64,000 nucleotides of DNA from Hibiscus mutabilis. Its lineage: Eukaryota; Streptophyta; Magnoliopsida; Malvales; Malvaceae. The stretch is from positions 3,100,001-3,164,000 of the forward strand of contig CM033752.1 in NCBI GenBank assembly GCA_019671005.1. Direction: 5' to 3'. Shown piece by piece: positions 21,848 through 32,632 of the stretch (positions are counted from its first letter, which is position 1; the number at the start of each line of letters is the position of its first letter). Below the pieces are notes generated by a model. The model was not told the DNA's origin. It was given only the letters and a program-made list of their open reading frames with translations, and did no database searches. The position numbers and the translations under genes were made by a program.

Positions 21848-21859
21848 TGGTATCAGAGC
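21848..21859 (+). other. Primer-binding site (initiator tRNA-Met type)
   Basis: TGGTATCAGAGC, five bases after the LTR end, is the usual minus-strand primer site of plant LTR retrotransposons. It fixes the plus orientation of this derivative. Confidence 0.9.
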
Positions 21860-22745
21860 TTAGAGTTGCGTCTTTCTAGGTAGATCAGCCAATCATCTAT
21901 CACAGGATGTCTAGTAAATACATGCCACTAGATTATAACCGTACTCTTCTGAACCGAAACTTTGATGTCAAATCTCTTTTTGTAATAAGTGTTGCCAAGT
22001 ATTGTGTCTGTTAGTGCTCAATTTGAGATGGCGATGTCGTTAGCGTTCAATTGTGCTCTGGATTCAGGTGATGGGTTTGAATTCAGATAAAGTACATGAA
22101 ATGGTTGGTAACTAAAGATTTAATTCAGACTGGGAGTAAATGTTTGATTGTGTGTGACAAATATGATAGATTCTAGCAAGATCTCTAGTTGAAATTGATT
22201 TAGTTCTGGAAGTCATAAAGAATGAATTAGTTTGTCTAAACTCGAACAAGGTGATTTCCCTTATGGTATGCATTGATGAACCAAATCGGAGAATTTTTTA
22301 AATCACTTTCATTCTAATTTTAATAAATTTGGAAGCCTGATAAGTGTCAAGCCTCGTACCCAGTGTTATAACTGTTTTGGGATTATGTTGGAAATATTCT
22401 TGTGGAAGTTAGTTATGGAGTAATGTATTGATCATGTTAATGATGCTAGTAATTATATTAAAAAGTGGATAGAAAGTATGAAATTGAAAGGAAGGTGTTC
22501 GTATGCATAATGCAAGTGTAAATTCTAAAGTGATTCTATTATAACCAAAAGAAATAGTTATGTTTGAATGATGCTTTGTGGGTAAGCAAGTGATATATAC
22601 CCTTCGGTTATGTTGGATGCATAATTCTTGAACTAGACAATGAAATTATGTATGCTAATCATGTAAAGTTTATGTTGATACTCGGGATTAAACGCTTTGC
22701 TTTGTAACTGATATGTATAAGATACGGTCCTCGAAGGTATATATA

Positions 22746-22778
<33 letters not shown>

Positions 22779-22860
22779 ATATGTATGTATGTATGAGTGA
22801 GTGGATGAGTAAGCTACTCCTTGCTATGTAATTAGTTATAAATTATACGCGACTGTCAAG
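21860..22860. other. Interior of the gypsy derivative, no coding sequence seen
   Basis: AT-rich sequence between the primer-binding site and the second LTR. I see no gag, protease, RT, RNase H or integrase motif in any frame. Reading frames are short and interrupted. Confidence 0.6.
22741..22800. repeat. Microsatellite (TG)n / (TATG)n
   Basis: A compound run of TATATA, (TG) about nine times, then several TATG units, ending GAGTGAGTGG. It lies near the interior/LTR junction of the gypsy derivative. Confidence 0.95.
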
Positions 22861-24341
22861 ATGAGGTTCCAAATCTGAAAGATTGTGGCGTCGGCCTAAA
22901 TGATCAAAACATTGTTGATATATTAGATATCCCTAATGATCATGATGTATCAATTTTTGAATGCCTGGTTGGAGCCGTTAGTTCTAAACCCCCTTTTATT
23001 TAAGGATCTCGTTTTTGAAATCAGTTCGAAATTCTCAGAAGATTAGTGTCCCATTTTCTTGCGATTACTAAGTGCCTCTGAAAAATAAATTGACCCATTT
23101 GGTGTGTTCCATATGCACATGAATATTCTCTCTGGTTTGAAATCAAGACTATTCCTCTGATTTTGAAACATGACTCATATCCATCTAGAAATCTGCCTTT
23201 GTGTCTGATATGAAAGTATGCTATTTTTTCTGATATACTGAAAACACATGTCTGATTCTTGCTTTACTGATAAATACATGTTTTATCCATGTTTTTACGC
23301 CACTGCTACTGACTACCTAAACTTATTTTTCTGGGGTACTATCTGGGATTTGATAAGAGGTCTCTGCATGTTCAGCCCTGATCAAGCTGGTAATTCCTTA
23401 TGGACCCAAGGTATCACCTTTGGTAGGTTCCTACGCTTTGGCGAGGGTAATTCCTTATGGACCTAAGGTAACCCCTTAGGTTGGCACCTACATCTAATGG
23501 ACCTAGGATAAGACTTTATGGACCTAAGGCATCCTCTTAGGCTGGCTCCTACGCCTTATGGGCCTAGGGTAAGCCCTTATGGAAGTATTTCTGGGGAACT
23601 GCATATCGGTGTACGGTTGGAGGGTAGTTAGGTGCTTCAAATAAAACTTTCATGCCTTATTTAAATCTACCCCACTGAATAAATTTCCAATGTCTGAAAT
23701 TCTCTGTATGGTCCATATCTGCACTCAATGGAGCACACTAAACTCCCTAGTTTATCTTTCGTAATCTATCTCTCCTATGATTTCTTTGGATTATAGACAT
23801 TATCTGGTACTCATGTGATTAGATAAAGAACAACCTTGTTACTTTCAAGTATATCATTTTGCGGCTATCAATTCATAATTGGAACATGTTGCTTGGATTA
23901 TCATGACAGTATTATGCCTTGCCATAAACCTGCTTATGCCTTTAGCATCTCTTGGTAGTTTTTTATTACTGAGCTTTTCCAAGTTCATGCTGCTTTTACC
24001 ATCGCAGTTTAAAAGATTGAAAACGTTGCAGTTATCGGCTTTGGTATGAAAGTTTCTTTGGCACTGCTTGCGGAGTACGATATCAGTGTAATTAGGGGGC
24101 ATGCATGTCACGTCTTGTTTTTATATCAAAGTTTGAAACTTGTATTTGTAACTTGTATCATGATTTCTGTTTCATTGTTTGAATGATTTCTAAACTTGTA
24201 TTTTAATCCATAATCCGTTTTATGGTTTTAAATGGTTTGACAGTTTGTTTTACCTGAATTTTTAGTGTGGGTCGCTCTGGTGACCTGAGTATGACACCTC
24301 AGATTGGATCGGGTTACCCGTATCGATCTATGGGTGTTACA
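22860..24341 (+). repeat. 3' LTR (partial) of the gypsy derivative
   Basis: Its last ~620 bp (from TCTGCACTCAATGGAGCACA at 23718) align with 21207-21842. It has GGTAATTCCTTATGGACC short repeats at 23390-23580, each followed by AAGGTA(T/A)CCC(C)TTAGG. The 5' part of this LTR is missing or too diverged to recognise. Confidence 0.65.
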
Positions 24342-25595
24342 AATATTAATAAATAACCTTAAATATTTAAGTTTGTATTTAATTAATTTGTTTCTCATAC
24401 ATAAACACATGTAATTCTACTTGTTTATACAATTTGTAATTTTTAAAAAATATATTTAAACTACATAATTACCCAATGATAAATACTTATTGATCCAGCA
24501 GCTAACATAGATGTTACCTATTTTATCTTTCTTAAGGAAAAGAACAAATTGGGGTTGGAATAATAAATTCGGATCTATTTTCTTAGCATGTTAAATAAGC
24601 CAATATGGAAATGTGGGGTACCGATCCCCGTACTTATAGTATGTAAAGCGAGCACTCTGCCATTTTAGCTACATCGCTACACTCTCAAATTTACATTTTA
24701 ACATAAATATAAGTTATTTAATCATTTTGATTATACCAAAAAGCATTTTCAAATTCATAAGAATCACATGTTTTCTTAGTATGATAATATAGGCAATGGA
24801 CTTGCCAAAATTTTTGTTTCATTCTTAACTAAATATAATTTTTCTACACTTTACTTTGATCTCGGAGGCTCTCTTCCTCAAGAAAACACAATATGAAGTA
24901 AACTTCAATGAAGTCTTTTTTCAATTTTTTGTCATTCTAACAGTTTATTTCTCATACTACCACTTATATCATGATGTGATCAGTCCATGACATTCATTCA
25001 AACTGGATGTATCTCTTCAAATTTATAATAGTGAAATCCTAACCCTATGGCAAACACCACAAAATTCATAGGGAGTAAGGATATTAGGGTACTCGATTGT
25101 GGTTTGGTTACCTGAATTTGGATCTTCAGTATAATGTGTTTGATGTTAGGGTTATGTGATGGACATGTTATGAAAAATATGTAATTAATTCAAATTAATA
25201 ATATTTTTTAGCAATGCCTGTCACACTTTGAAAAAAAACTTTTATTGTTTAACCTAGAAAGATAGAAATAAATAGATTGTAATCTGATACACTCTCTCTA
25301 AATTTATGCATTAATTTTGTCTCCGATTTTTAAGGAATAATTATGACAAGATGGTAAAAATGTCTTCGTTTTTTGTAAATTTTTCTAATTGCAACCTTAA
25401 TGTTTTTCATTGGCAGTTTAAACCCTATAGTTTTTTATCAACTATATCTTTTCAGATTTTCAATCGACGGTCAACTAAAGATCAACATTTTTTATGAACT
25501 AGCATGATAATGTTAAGTGTGCAATTTGAAAAACATGGAAACTTTGGGGTTCATTTTGTTGTTTGCTTCTTCACTATTTATTTATATTTTTGATA
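24342..25595. repeat. Array fragment (half B)
   Basis: The array resumes after the LTR end and runs through a degraded tRNA-like copy (24606-24677) and a B block near 25030-25160. Its ATG frame is broken by loss of one G relative to unit 1. Confidence 0.8.
24606..24677 (-). pseudogene. tRNA-Ala-derived pseudogene, anticodon now TAC
   Basis: The acceptor start is damaged (GCGATG), the anticodon stem CTCGC/ACTAT does not pair, and the loop reads TTTACAT. The T stem CGGGG/CCCCA around ATCGGTA is nearly intact. It is a clear pseudogene of the array's B type. Confidence 0.8.
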
Positions 25596-25789
25596 TTTTT
25601 TTATCAATAAGGTATGATTTTTTTTAAAGGAATAAAAAATCATACAAGCATATGAGTACATGTGTCATTAAAAACCCTCCTAAAACCTAAATGAGGGGAA
25701 AAGAGTGTGTGTCCTAATAATGTGTCAGACAAATGGACAACTCACTAAACAAGTAGCAAGATCCACTCCAAACTCCCTGCAATACATGC

Positions 25790-26095
25790 ATAAAATCAGC
25801 AACATAATCCACTTCCAAAATATTCCATATATATGAAATAACCAACAAACAAAGAGCATAATCTACTCCAAAATTCCAGCAATTCATGCCCAAAATCAGC
25901 AACTTAATCTACTCCAAAGCCCCAGAATATCATTCATAAAATCAGCAACATAATCCACTCCCAAAATATGCCATATATATGGAATAACCAACAAACAAAG
26001 AGCAAAATCTACTCCAAACACCCAGCAATTCATGCCCAAAAGCAGCAACCTAATCCACTCCAAAACCCCAGCAACTCAATCACAAAATCAGCAAC
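25790..26095. repeat. ~145-bp tandem repeat in the LINE 3' region
   Basis: Two long copies and a partial third of a unit containing AAATCAGCAACATAATCCAC, CCATATATATG and CCAACAAACAAAGAGCA, each with an internal near-repeat of CAGCAAT/CAGCAAC and CTACTCCAAA. It interrupts no recognisable gene. Confidence 0.8.
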
Positions 26096-26347
26096 ATTTA
26101 TATACCAGTTGCACTCGACTAATTAATGAACCAAGAAGTACGCTCAATGCCACCCTTCGCCAATTAATTACATGGTGATAAACTCTATTGTCACCAGCTA
26201 AGGCTCCATGTCCAGGAAAATACCACCCATCAATCCATATCCAACATTAACTATAACCCACAACAATCACACAGAACACGACACCCCACTTATTAATCAC
26301 ATCCTGTGACTTCGAACATCCCAATTCGGCACCCACAATGCTATCCG

Positions 26348-26629
26348 TTAATGATTTTGGGCATTGAAGATACAAGCCAAATCCTTAACAATATTCTCCT
26401 TATTTCTAATTGTTGATACGCCTAAAAGTTTGACCATTTCTAAAGATTCATTTGCCTCCTTTAATATTGTTTTCTTACGGTTCAAAAAATCGTAGCCCGA
26501 CAAAGAGCCATTTGCAATTCTTTGAGGTTTCGGATTCTTTCGGGGATGTCCTCTCCTTTTCTTATTCAGACGATTCTCTGCTTCAATTCTCTCCCCCGGC
26601 AATAAGAAACTATGAGCTATCTCGGACAC
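26348..26629 (-). pseudogene. LINE ORF1 C-terminal fragment
   Basis: A 93-codon minus-strand frame with a basic RRGHPRKNPKP stretch and a C-terminal part (LEMVKLLGVSTIRNKENIVKDL). It resembles the tail of another LINE ORF1 in this window (LKLGKKLGIKFQGDEQEVIRDI at about 31130). In plant L1-type LINEs this lies just before ORF2, which is absent here. The start codon used is uncertain because upstream ORF1 is missing. Confidence 0.5.
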
Positions 26630-26764
26630 TTATCTAACTTTCCTAGACTTTCCTCATAATGAATAACATCGGCATTAGAGAACTCATCCTCACCAATATT
26701 CTGCAAGTCCCTCGGGATTACCTCCAGGCCACATTGATCGATCACATGGTGAGAGACTTCCTCA

Positions 26765-28530
26765 TTGATATTGAATGTATGATCTCATTTTATATTATTC
26801 TTTGTTCACAGACAACCATGCTAATTGGTAATTATAAACTAAGAAAAATGTAGTTAAAATAGAAGAAGTATGTGATTATAAATAATATAAGTCTTTCAAT
26901 CCCTCCTTTTTCAAGCATAACCGATCTAATGTAAATATCAAAGAGGACATTATTCTACTTCTCTGCCTCTCAAAAGCTGCTATTACTTACCACCACATAT
27001 ATCATGATATGATTTGTCCATAACCTTCATTCAAAAGGCATATGTATTTTGACATTTACACTAACAAAAATGTAAACATATATCAAGCTTCACAAAAGCC
27101 AATGGAAGCCAGCTGAATGGGGTGTTCGATAGAGGTTTAGCTACTCGAATTTGCATCTTCAATTCAATGTGAAAGTATGTACTACGGCCACGACTATTCT
27201 ATGAAAAAGACACAAGAAAACGTAAAATAAAATAATTTCTTTTATAGGAAAATAGGTGATTGACATGATGTAGAATCTTTCAAAATTATGCATTAATTTT
27301 GTCTTTCATTCTTTTAATGAATATTTAACGTCACACAAGTATTTTTCAAAAAAAAAATAATAATAAATAGCCTTAAATATTTAAATTTGTATTTAATTAA
27401 TGTGTTTCTCATTCAAAAACACATATTATTCTACTTGTATTTATATTTATAATTTTTAAAAGAATATATTCAAACTATATAATTGCCCAATGATGAAATA
27501 CTTATTGATCCTTCCTAAGAAGGAAAACATATTGGTGTTGAAATAATAAATTGGATCTATCACCGTACTTCTCGCATGCAAAGCAAGCGCTCTACCATTT
27601 TAGCTACATCCCCTACACTCTCTAATTTACATTTTTAACATAAATATAAGTTATTTAATCATTGTGATTATACCGAAACACATTTTCAAATTTATAAGAA
27701 TCACAAGTTCTCCTAGTATGATAATATAGGCAGCGGACATAACAAATTTTATATATCATTTTTGACTAAATATGATTTTTCTACATTTTACTTTGATCTC
27801 GGAGGCTCTCTTCCTCAAGAAAACACAATCTAAAGTAAACGTCAATGAAGTCTTTTTTTCAACTTCTTTGTCTTTCTAAAAACTGATTTCTCATACTACC
27901 ACTTATATCATGATGTGATCAGTCCGCGACATTCATTCAAATTGGATGTATTTCTTGAAATTTATACTAGTGATGGCTTAACCCTATGGTAAACACCACA
28001 AAAGTCATGGAAAGGAAGGTTATTGGGGTACTCAATTGTGGTCTGGTTACCTTAATTTGGATCTTCGGTTTAGTGTGTTTGATGTTAGGGTTATGAGATG
28101 GACACGTTATGAAAAAGACGTGACAATTTGAAAATAATAATATTTTTTAGCAATGTCTATCACAAATTAAAAAAAAAACTTTTTTTGTTTAATCTCGAAA
28201 TATAAAAATAAATAGATTGTAATATGATAAACTCTTTCTAAATTTATGCACTAATTTTGTCTCCCATTTATAAGGAATAATTATGACATGATGGCAAAAA
28301 TGTCTTCGTTGTTTGTAAAATTTTCCAATTGTAACCTTAATGTTTTTCGTGGGCAGTTTAAACCTTAAAGTTTTTTTATCAACTAGGTCATTTTTAGAAT
28401 GTCAATCGACGGTCAACTAAATATCAACATTTTTATGAACTGGCATGATAATGTTAAGTGTGCAATTTTAAAAACATGCAAACTTTGGGTTCATTTTGTT
28501 GTTCGCGTTCGTCATTGTTTATTTATATTT
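26765..28530. repeat. Array unit with internal deletion (half A lacks its tRNA)
   Basis: Starts at TTGATATTGAATGTATGATC and runs normally to AATAATATAAGTC near 26893, where it jumps to CTTTCAATCCCTCC. That removes the part which holds the half-A tRNA and its flanks in other units. The A block is at about 27085-27215 and the B block at about 27970-28110. A truncated B tRNA is at 27561-27613. Confidence 0.8.
27561..27613 (-). pseudogene. Truncated tRNA-Ala(UGC)-like pseudogene
   Basis: The 5' half and the anticodon arm remain on the minus strand (GGGGATGTAGC, loop TTTGCAT). The T arm and 3' acceptor strand are deleted. Confidence 0.8.
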
Positions 28531-29026
28531 TGATATTGAATGTGTGATCTCATTTTATATTATTCTTTGTATACAGAAAATCATGATGATTAGTGAATTA
28601 TAAAATAAGAAAAATATAGTTTAAATAGAATTATGTGAGTATAAATAATACAAGTCTTTTAAAAAATAAGAAACCCTTAAACTATATATCTCTATTTTTC
28701 CAAGTCGGATACCTAAATTATATATTGTCAAACCTTGTATGTAAACTATAATGCATAACAAATTTAGGCCTCCATCGTTATCTTAACCGTTTAGGATGAT
28801 GTGATGCTTCCAGAAAGCATTACGTGGTAGTACAAGAAAACTCAACAAGGCAAAAGAATAAATATTCAATAAATAATTCAAAAATATCTTAAAAACTTTC
28901 ATAATATTTTGAGAAATTTTAAAAGTTTTGAAAATTTAGTTTACAAAAAAGTTTGAATTACTTATTAATTTATCACAATACATATAATTAATTTTGTTAA
29001 CTTGTTGTTTAATTCCAATGTCATTA

Positions 29027-29099
29027 TGGAGATGCGGGATATTGATCCCTGTACCTCTCACATGCTAAGCAGGCGCTCTACCATTTTAGCTACATCCCC
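29027..29099 (-). pseudogene. tRNA-Ala(AGC)-like pseudogene, array copy A
   Basis: A full-length minus-strand copy with loop TTAGCAT (AGC). The D stem is changed to GCTA opposite GAGC, the anticodon stem CCTGC/GTGAG has a C-A mismatch, and the T loop is ATCAATA. It is probably decaying. Confidence 0.6.
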
Positions 29100-29939
29100 A
29101 CATTTTCTTATATTTATTTGTTTGAAGCTAAGATGTAATATTTTTATTTTATTGCAGCCCATTTTCAAGTTTATAAGAACCACATATTTCTCTAAGATAG
29201 CGAGTGGTATTAACTTGTTTTCTTTTCATTTTTAATTAAAGATTATTTTTCTAAATATTATCATGATCTTTCAATCCTTCCTTTCTCAAGCATAACCAAT
29301 CTAATGTAAACATCAAAGAGGACATTGTTATACTTCTATGTCTCTCAAAAGTTGCTATCACTTACCGCCACATTTATCATGATATGATATATCCGTAACC
29401 TTCATTCAAACGGCATACGTATTTTGACATTTACACTAACAAAAATGTAAACATGTTTCAAGCTTCACAAAAGCCATTGGAAGCCAACTGAATGGGGTCT
29501 TCGATAGTGGTTTAGCTACTCGAATTTGCATCTTCAATTCAATGTGAAAGTAAGTACTATGGTCACGGCTATTCTATGAAAAATAACACGAGAAAACGTA
29601 AAATAAATTAATTTTTTATGTAGGAAAGTAGGTGATTGTTATGATGTAGAATCTTTTAAAATTATGCATTAATTTTGTCTCTCATTTTTTAATTATTTTT
29701 TACAGTCACACAAGTATTTTTCAAAAAATAATATTAAAATTTGTATTTAATTAATGTGCTTCTCATACAAAAACACCTGTAATTCTACTTGTATTTATAA
29801 TTTATAAAAAAATATTCAAATTATATAATTACTCAAGGATGAAATACTTATTGATCCACAACCTAACATAAATGTTACTTTTTAAATCTTCTTAATAAAA
29901 AAAATATTGGGGTTAGAATAATAAATGGGTAATTATTTC

Positions 29940-30205
29940 ATGCAGAAACGCTTGTGGAAACTTTGTTTACACAAGCATCTTAGTTTTAGGGTTTATGGAC
30001 TCTGCTTAGGGTTTAGGGGTTTAAGTGTAGTAGTTTTGAATTTAAGGGTTGTTGATAGAATTTTAGGTTTAGGGTTTATGGGTTAAAACATAAATCCCTA
30101 ACCATATTACCTTAAAACCTAAACCTTAACCCTTAAATTCTAACCCCTACACTAAAACTCCTAAACCTTAAATTAAGGCACTGGTGGAAACTACATGTAT
30201 AGGAT
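29940..30205. repeat. Foldback element of degenerate telomere-like (TTTAGGG) motifs
   Basis: The left arm (about 29990-30085) has several TTTAGGG-related words (TTTAGGGTTTATGG, CTTAGGGTTTAGGGG). The right arm (about 30089-30170) is largely its reverse complement (AATCCCTAACC, CCTAAACCTTAACCC). The centre is near 30087. Short TTGTGGAAACT/TGGTGGAAACT direct repeats lie outside the arms. It is absent from the equivalent position of other array units, so it is an insertion or local rearrangement. Confidence 0.7.
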
Positions 30206-30258
30206 AATAATACATAATAAATTGGATATATTTTCTTACCATGTTGAATAAGCCAATA

Positions 30259-30331
30259 TGAAGATGTGAGGTATCGATCCCCGTACTTCCCGCATGCAAA
30301 GCAAGCACTCTACCATTTGAGCTACATCCCC
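30259..30331 (-). tRNA. tRNA-Ala (anticodon UGC), best B-type copy
   Basis: The minus strand starts GGGGATGTAGCTCAAATGG. Unlike the other B copies the D stem is GCTC/GAGT. The anticodon stem CTTGC/GCGGG pairs with wobbles around TTTGCAT (UGC). The T stem CGGGG/CCTCA has one end mismatch around ATCGATA, and the acceptor stem GGGGATG/CATCTTC pairs with two wobbles. Box A and box B look intact. It would read GCA/GCG alanine codons. It is the most credible UGC gene in the window, although the wobble load is high. Confidence 0.6.
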
Positions 30332-30796
30332 TAAACTCTCTAATATGTATTTTTAATATAAATATAAATTATTTACTCATTTTGATTATACCGAAACACA
30401 TTTTCAAATTCATAAGAATCACATATTTTCTTAGTATGATAATATAGGCAATGGACTTAACAAATTTTCAGTTTCATATTTAACTAAATGTGATTATTCT
30501 ACATTTTACTTTGATCTCAGGGGCTCTCTTCCTCAAGAAAACTTCAATGAAGTCTTTTATTCGACTTCTTTGTCTTTCTAAAAGCTTATTTCTCATACTA
30601 CCACTTATATCATGATGTGATCAGTTCGTGACATTCATTCAAATTGGATGTATCTCTTGAAATTTACACTAGTGAAAGCTAACCCTATGGCAAACGCAAC
30701 AAAATTCATTGGAAGATAGGTTATTGGGTACTCAATTGTGGTCTGGTTACCTTGAATTTGGATCTTCGGTTTACTGTGTTTGATGCTAGGGTTGAT

Positions 30797-31245
30797 GCTC
30801 TGAATGGTTCTAAAATCGCGGTAGTTCAAGAAAATAAGAAAGACAGTGATGTTTTTAATCCTGCAGATGTGCATCCCGTGGAGACTAGGTCGATGCTCGA
30901 CCTATCTGAACTTCGAGAGTCTAATCGTGTGGAGAAAGGAAAAAAGTATGGTTCTTTATCAATGTTTCAAGATAAAGCTTTGACGGTCTTGGAAAGAAAG
31001 AAAATAGATTGAGCCCAAAAGAAAAGTAAGTCTAAAGGAAAACGTTCGGACCTTTTTGAGCTGGAAGGAAGGTCTCTCTCTGACTCTGATTTAACGGCTC
31101 GGTGGGACGTGCTAACAAGAGAGGCAAGACAGACTTTGAAGTTAGGAAAAAAACTAGGTATAAAATTTCAAGGAGATGAGCAAGAAGTGATTCGGGATAT
31201 TGCCTTGCTGAATGAGGCTGAATTGATGAACAAGGAGGCCTAGTT
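30797..31245 (+). pseudogene. LINE ORF1 C-terminal fragment (one stop)
   Basis: The plus-strand frame starts inside array sequence and continues as DALNGSKIAVVQENKKDSD to a stop at about 31012, then reads on in frame as a lysine-rich segment (KKSKSKGKRSDLFELEGRS) and ends LGKKLGIKFQGDEQEVIRDI...LMNKEA before a stop near 31243. The charged, C-terminal-conserved pattern is that of plant LINE ORF1 proteins, which bind element RNA. The first 250 bp are spliced to unrelated array sequence, so no native start is present. Confidence 0.55.
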
Positions 31246-31249
31246 TTAC

Positions 31250-32450
31250 TGAGTTCAAAAATTAACTGGATGATTTATCCGGGAGGTTTCTTTCCTGGTT
31301 TTTGTATGTGGCGTTTAGAGTTATTTGTAGTAGGCTTTTTGTTGGTTTATGGGGTGCGTTCTGATGGGAAGGGCTCTACACGGTGCTGAAGTGGCTGGTC
31401 TTCTATGTGGATTTTGTTTTGGCTTGTGTGAGTGGTTGTTTCAAATGACTGTTATTGAGGTGTTCTGCCTTATTTTTGAATAATTTTACTGGTTGGGTGG
31501 AGATTTGATTTCCTTGGGAAACGCTATTTTTCCTGGGAGCTGTGAGATCTTTTGTTAGTGTTCCATGGGGTTCTCGATTTTGTTATGTTCCTTGTAATTT
31601 TCTTTTTGTTGTGCGTCTGTTGGTTTTTGGAGTTTTATTTTTGAAATTTCCGTGCTTGATTCTCGAGGCGTTTCGTTGTGGATTTTGGTGGTTGAATTTT
31701 GTTGAGATGGATTGTTTTGCTCGGTTGTTAAGTTGAGCAGGTCTCATTACTCCTAGAGGTTGCGACGCTTTGGCGGTAAATTAGTGGCGTGTTAAGTTGC
31801 AATTTTTCGGAAATTCAGAGCTGTGTGAGACTGATGCACAAGGTGCAATTGGAAGAGTTAAGATCTGGAGATCGTGATGGAGAGTTTTCTTGGTGTCAAC
31901 TCTAATTTCCTTTGTCCATTGTGCGAAGCTGTGAAGATACAACCCTTTCACCGCTATGGGAGTTCAACCATCAAATAGGCACTTTATTAGCAAATGTGAG
32001 AGGGAACCTGGATGCCAATCCTCAAATCTCATGCTGGTCGATCGGAGGGCGACTATACCTTGCCGAGTTCCATTTATGCTTTGAAAGAGACACGTCACCT
32101 TTTCAGCTTCGAAGTTGCACCAACACATTGGATAATGCACGTACGAATCCCAGTCAATATGTTCTGATTCCTTAGCCAATTCTGGCCACCATGTAACGTG
32201 GGAAAGGGAGAGGAACGACATGGAGGATCACTCGCAAAGCAAGGAATGAAGAGGAGTGAGCCGTTTCAATCTTGATGGTAAGGCACTATAAGAAAAAGTC
32301 ATTCTACCTTTGATTTGCTATTGGATGCATGGTAATAGTCTTTGTCTTTAAATCAGAGTGGATAATGCTAATGTTTGGGGAACTAGAAGGGTTGTACTCT
32401 AGTTTGAAGGCAAGGGGTATAAGCGCATTATAGTTAACTAGACGAGATAT
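31250..32450 (+). other. LINE interior without recognisable coding sequence
   Basis: T-rich sequence with short frames on both strands (for example 31542-31736 and 31912-32221). None shows endonuclease, RT or RNase H motifs. It probably represents inter-ORF and 3' untranslated LINE sequence joined by deletion. Confidence 0.4.
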
Positions 32451-32632
32451 GTAACGGGGGGATTTTGGGCATTCGTTTGGTTAAGCGGTTAGAGTGTTGG
32501 TTGTCTATGCCAATCGTCTTACCAAGTTGTGTTGTACTCTTTCTCTCTATTTAAAATTAAAATTTTTTTAATGAGGCACACAACTCAAGCTTTTAATACA
32601 ATAAAAAATTAATTGCCGAGCAAAAAAATTCT

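Larger units (their letters stand above)
19090..24341 (+). mobile_element. Coding-free Ty3-gypsy derivative (LTR - short interior - LTR)
   Basis: The left LTR (~19090-21842) ends GGGTGTTACA and is followed after five bases by TGGTATCAGAGC, a primer-binding site complementary to the 3' end of initiator tRNA-Met. The interior (21843 to about 22860) shows no gag or pol similarity that I can detect. A second LTR 3' part ends GGGTGTTACA at 24341. The element is a large internal-deletion derivative of the same LTR family as the neighbour at 9855-18473. The left edge is degraded, so a TSD cannot be shown (AATAT follows at 24342 and AT-rich DNA precedes). Confidence 0.75.
25596..26764 (-). mobile_element. 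LINE derivative, minus strand (ORF1 end joined to 3' end)
   Basis: Inserted in the array at GATATT. The left flank TTTGATATT and the right flank ATTGATATT give a short target duplication of about 8 bp. The minus strand runs from an ORF1-like tail (26348-26629) to a 3' region with a 145-bp tandem repeat and a tail near 25600-25640. There is no reverse transcriptase, so ORF2 is deleted. The segment near 25655-25700 (CATTAAAAACCCTCC, then GGGGAAAAGAGTGTG) matches the 3' regions of LINE copies at 45600 and 60360. Confidence 0.65.
28531..30793. repeat. Array unit (halves A and B, interrupted by a foldback element)
   Basis: Starts at GATATTGAATGTGTGATC. It carries tRNA-like copies at 29027-29099 and 30259-30331, an A block at about 29455-29590 and a B block at about 30680-30793, which is cut by the LINE. 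A ~260-bp foldback insertion lies at about 29940-30205. Confidence 0.8.
30794..32632 (+). mobile_element. LINE derivative, plus strand (ORF1 tail, ORF2 deleted, 3' end)
   Basis: The left edge cuts the array's B block near 30793. The right edge is the LINE 3' terminus ATTGCCGAGCAAAAAAATT at about 32613-32632, and array sequence resumes at 32637. The coding remnant is the ORF1 tail at 30794-31245. The following 1.2 kb has no reverse transcriptase motif. Near the end a tRNA-like stretch (TTGGTTAAGCGGTTAGAGTG, about 32477) precedes the LINE tail. Confidence 0.65.

Noticed and set aside
31912..32221. Complementary open frames on both strands as a host gene
   Set aside because: No domain, and both lie inside a LINE-derived segment between the ORF1 tail and LINE 3' end.
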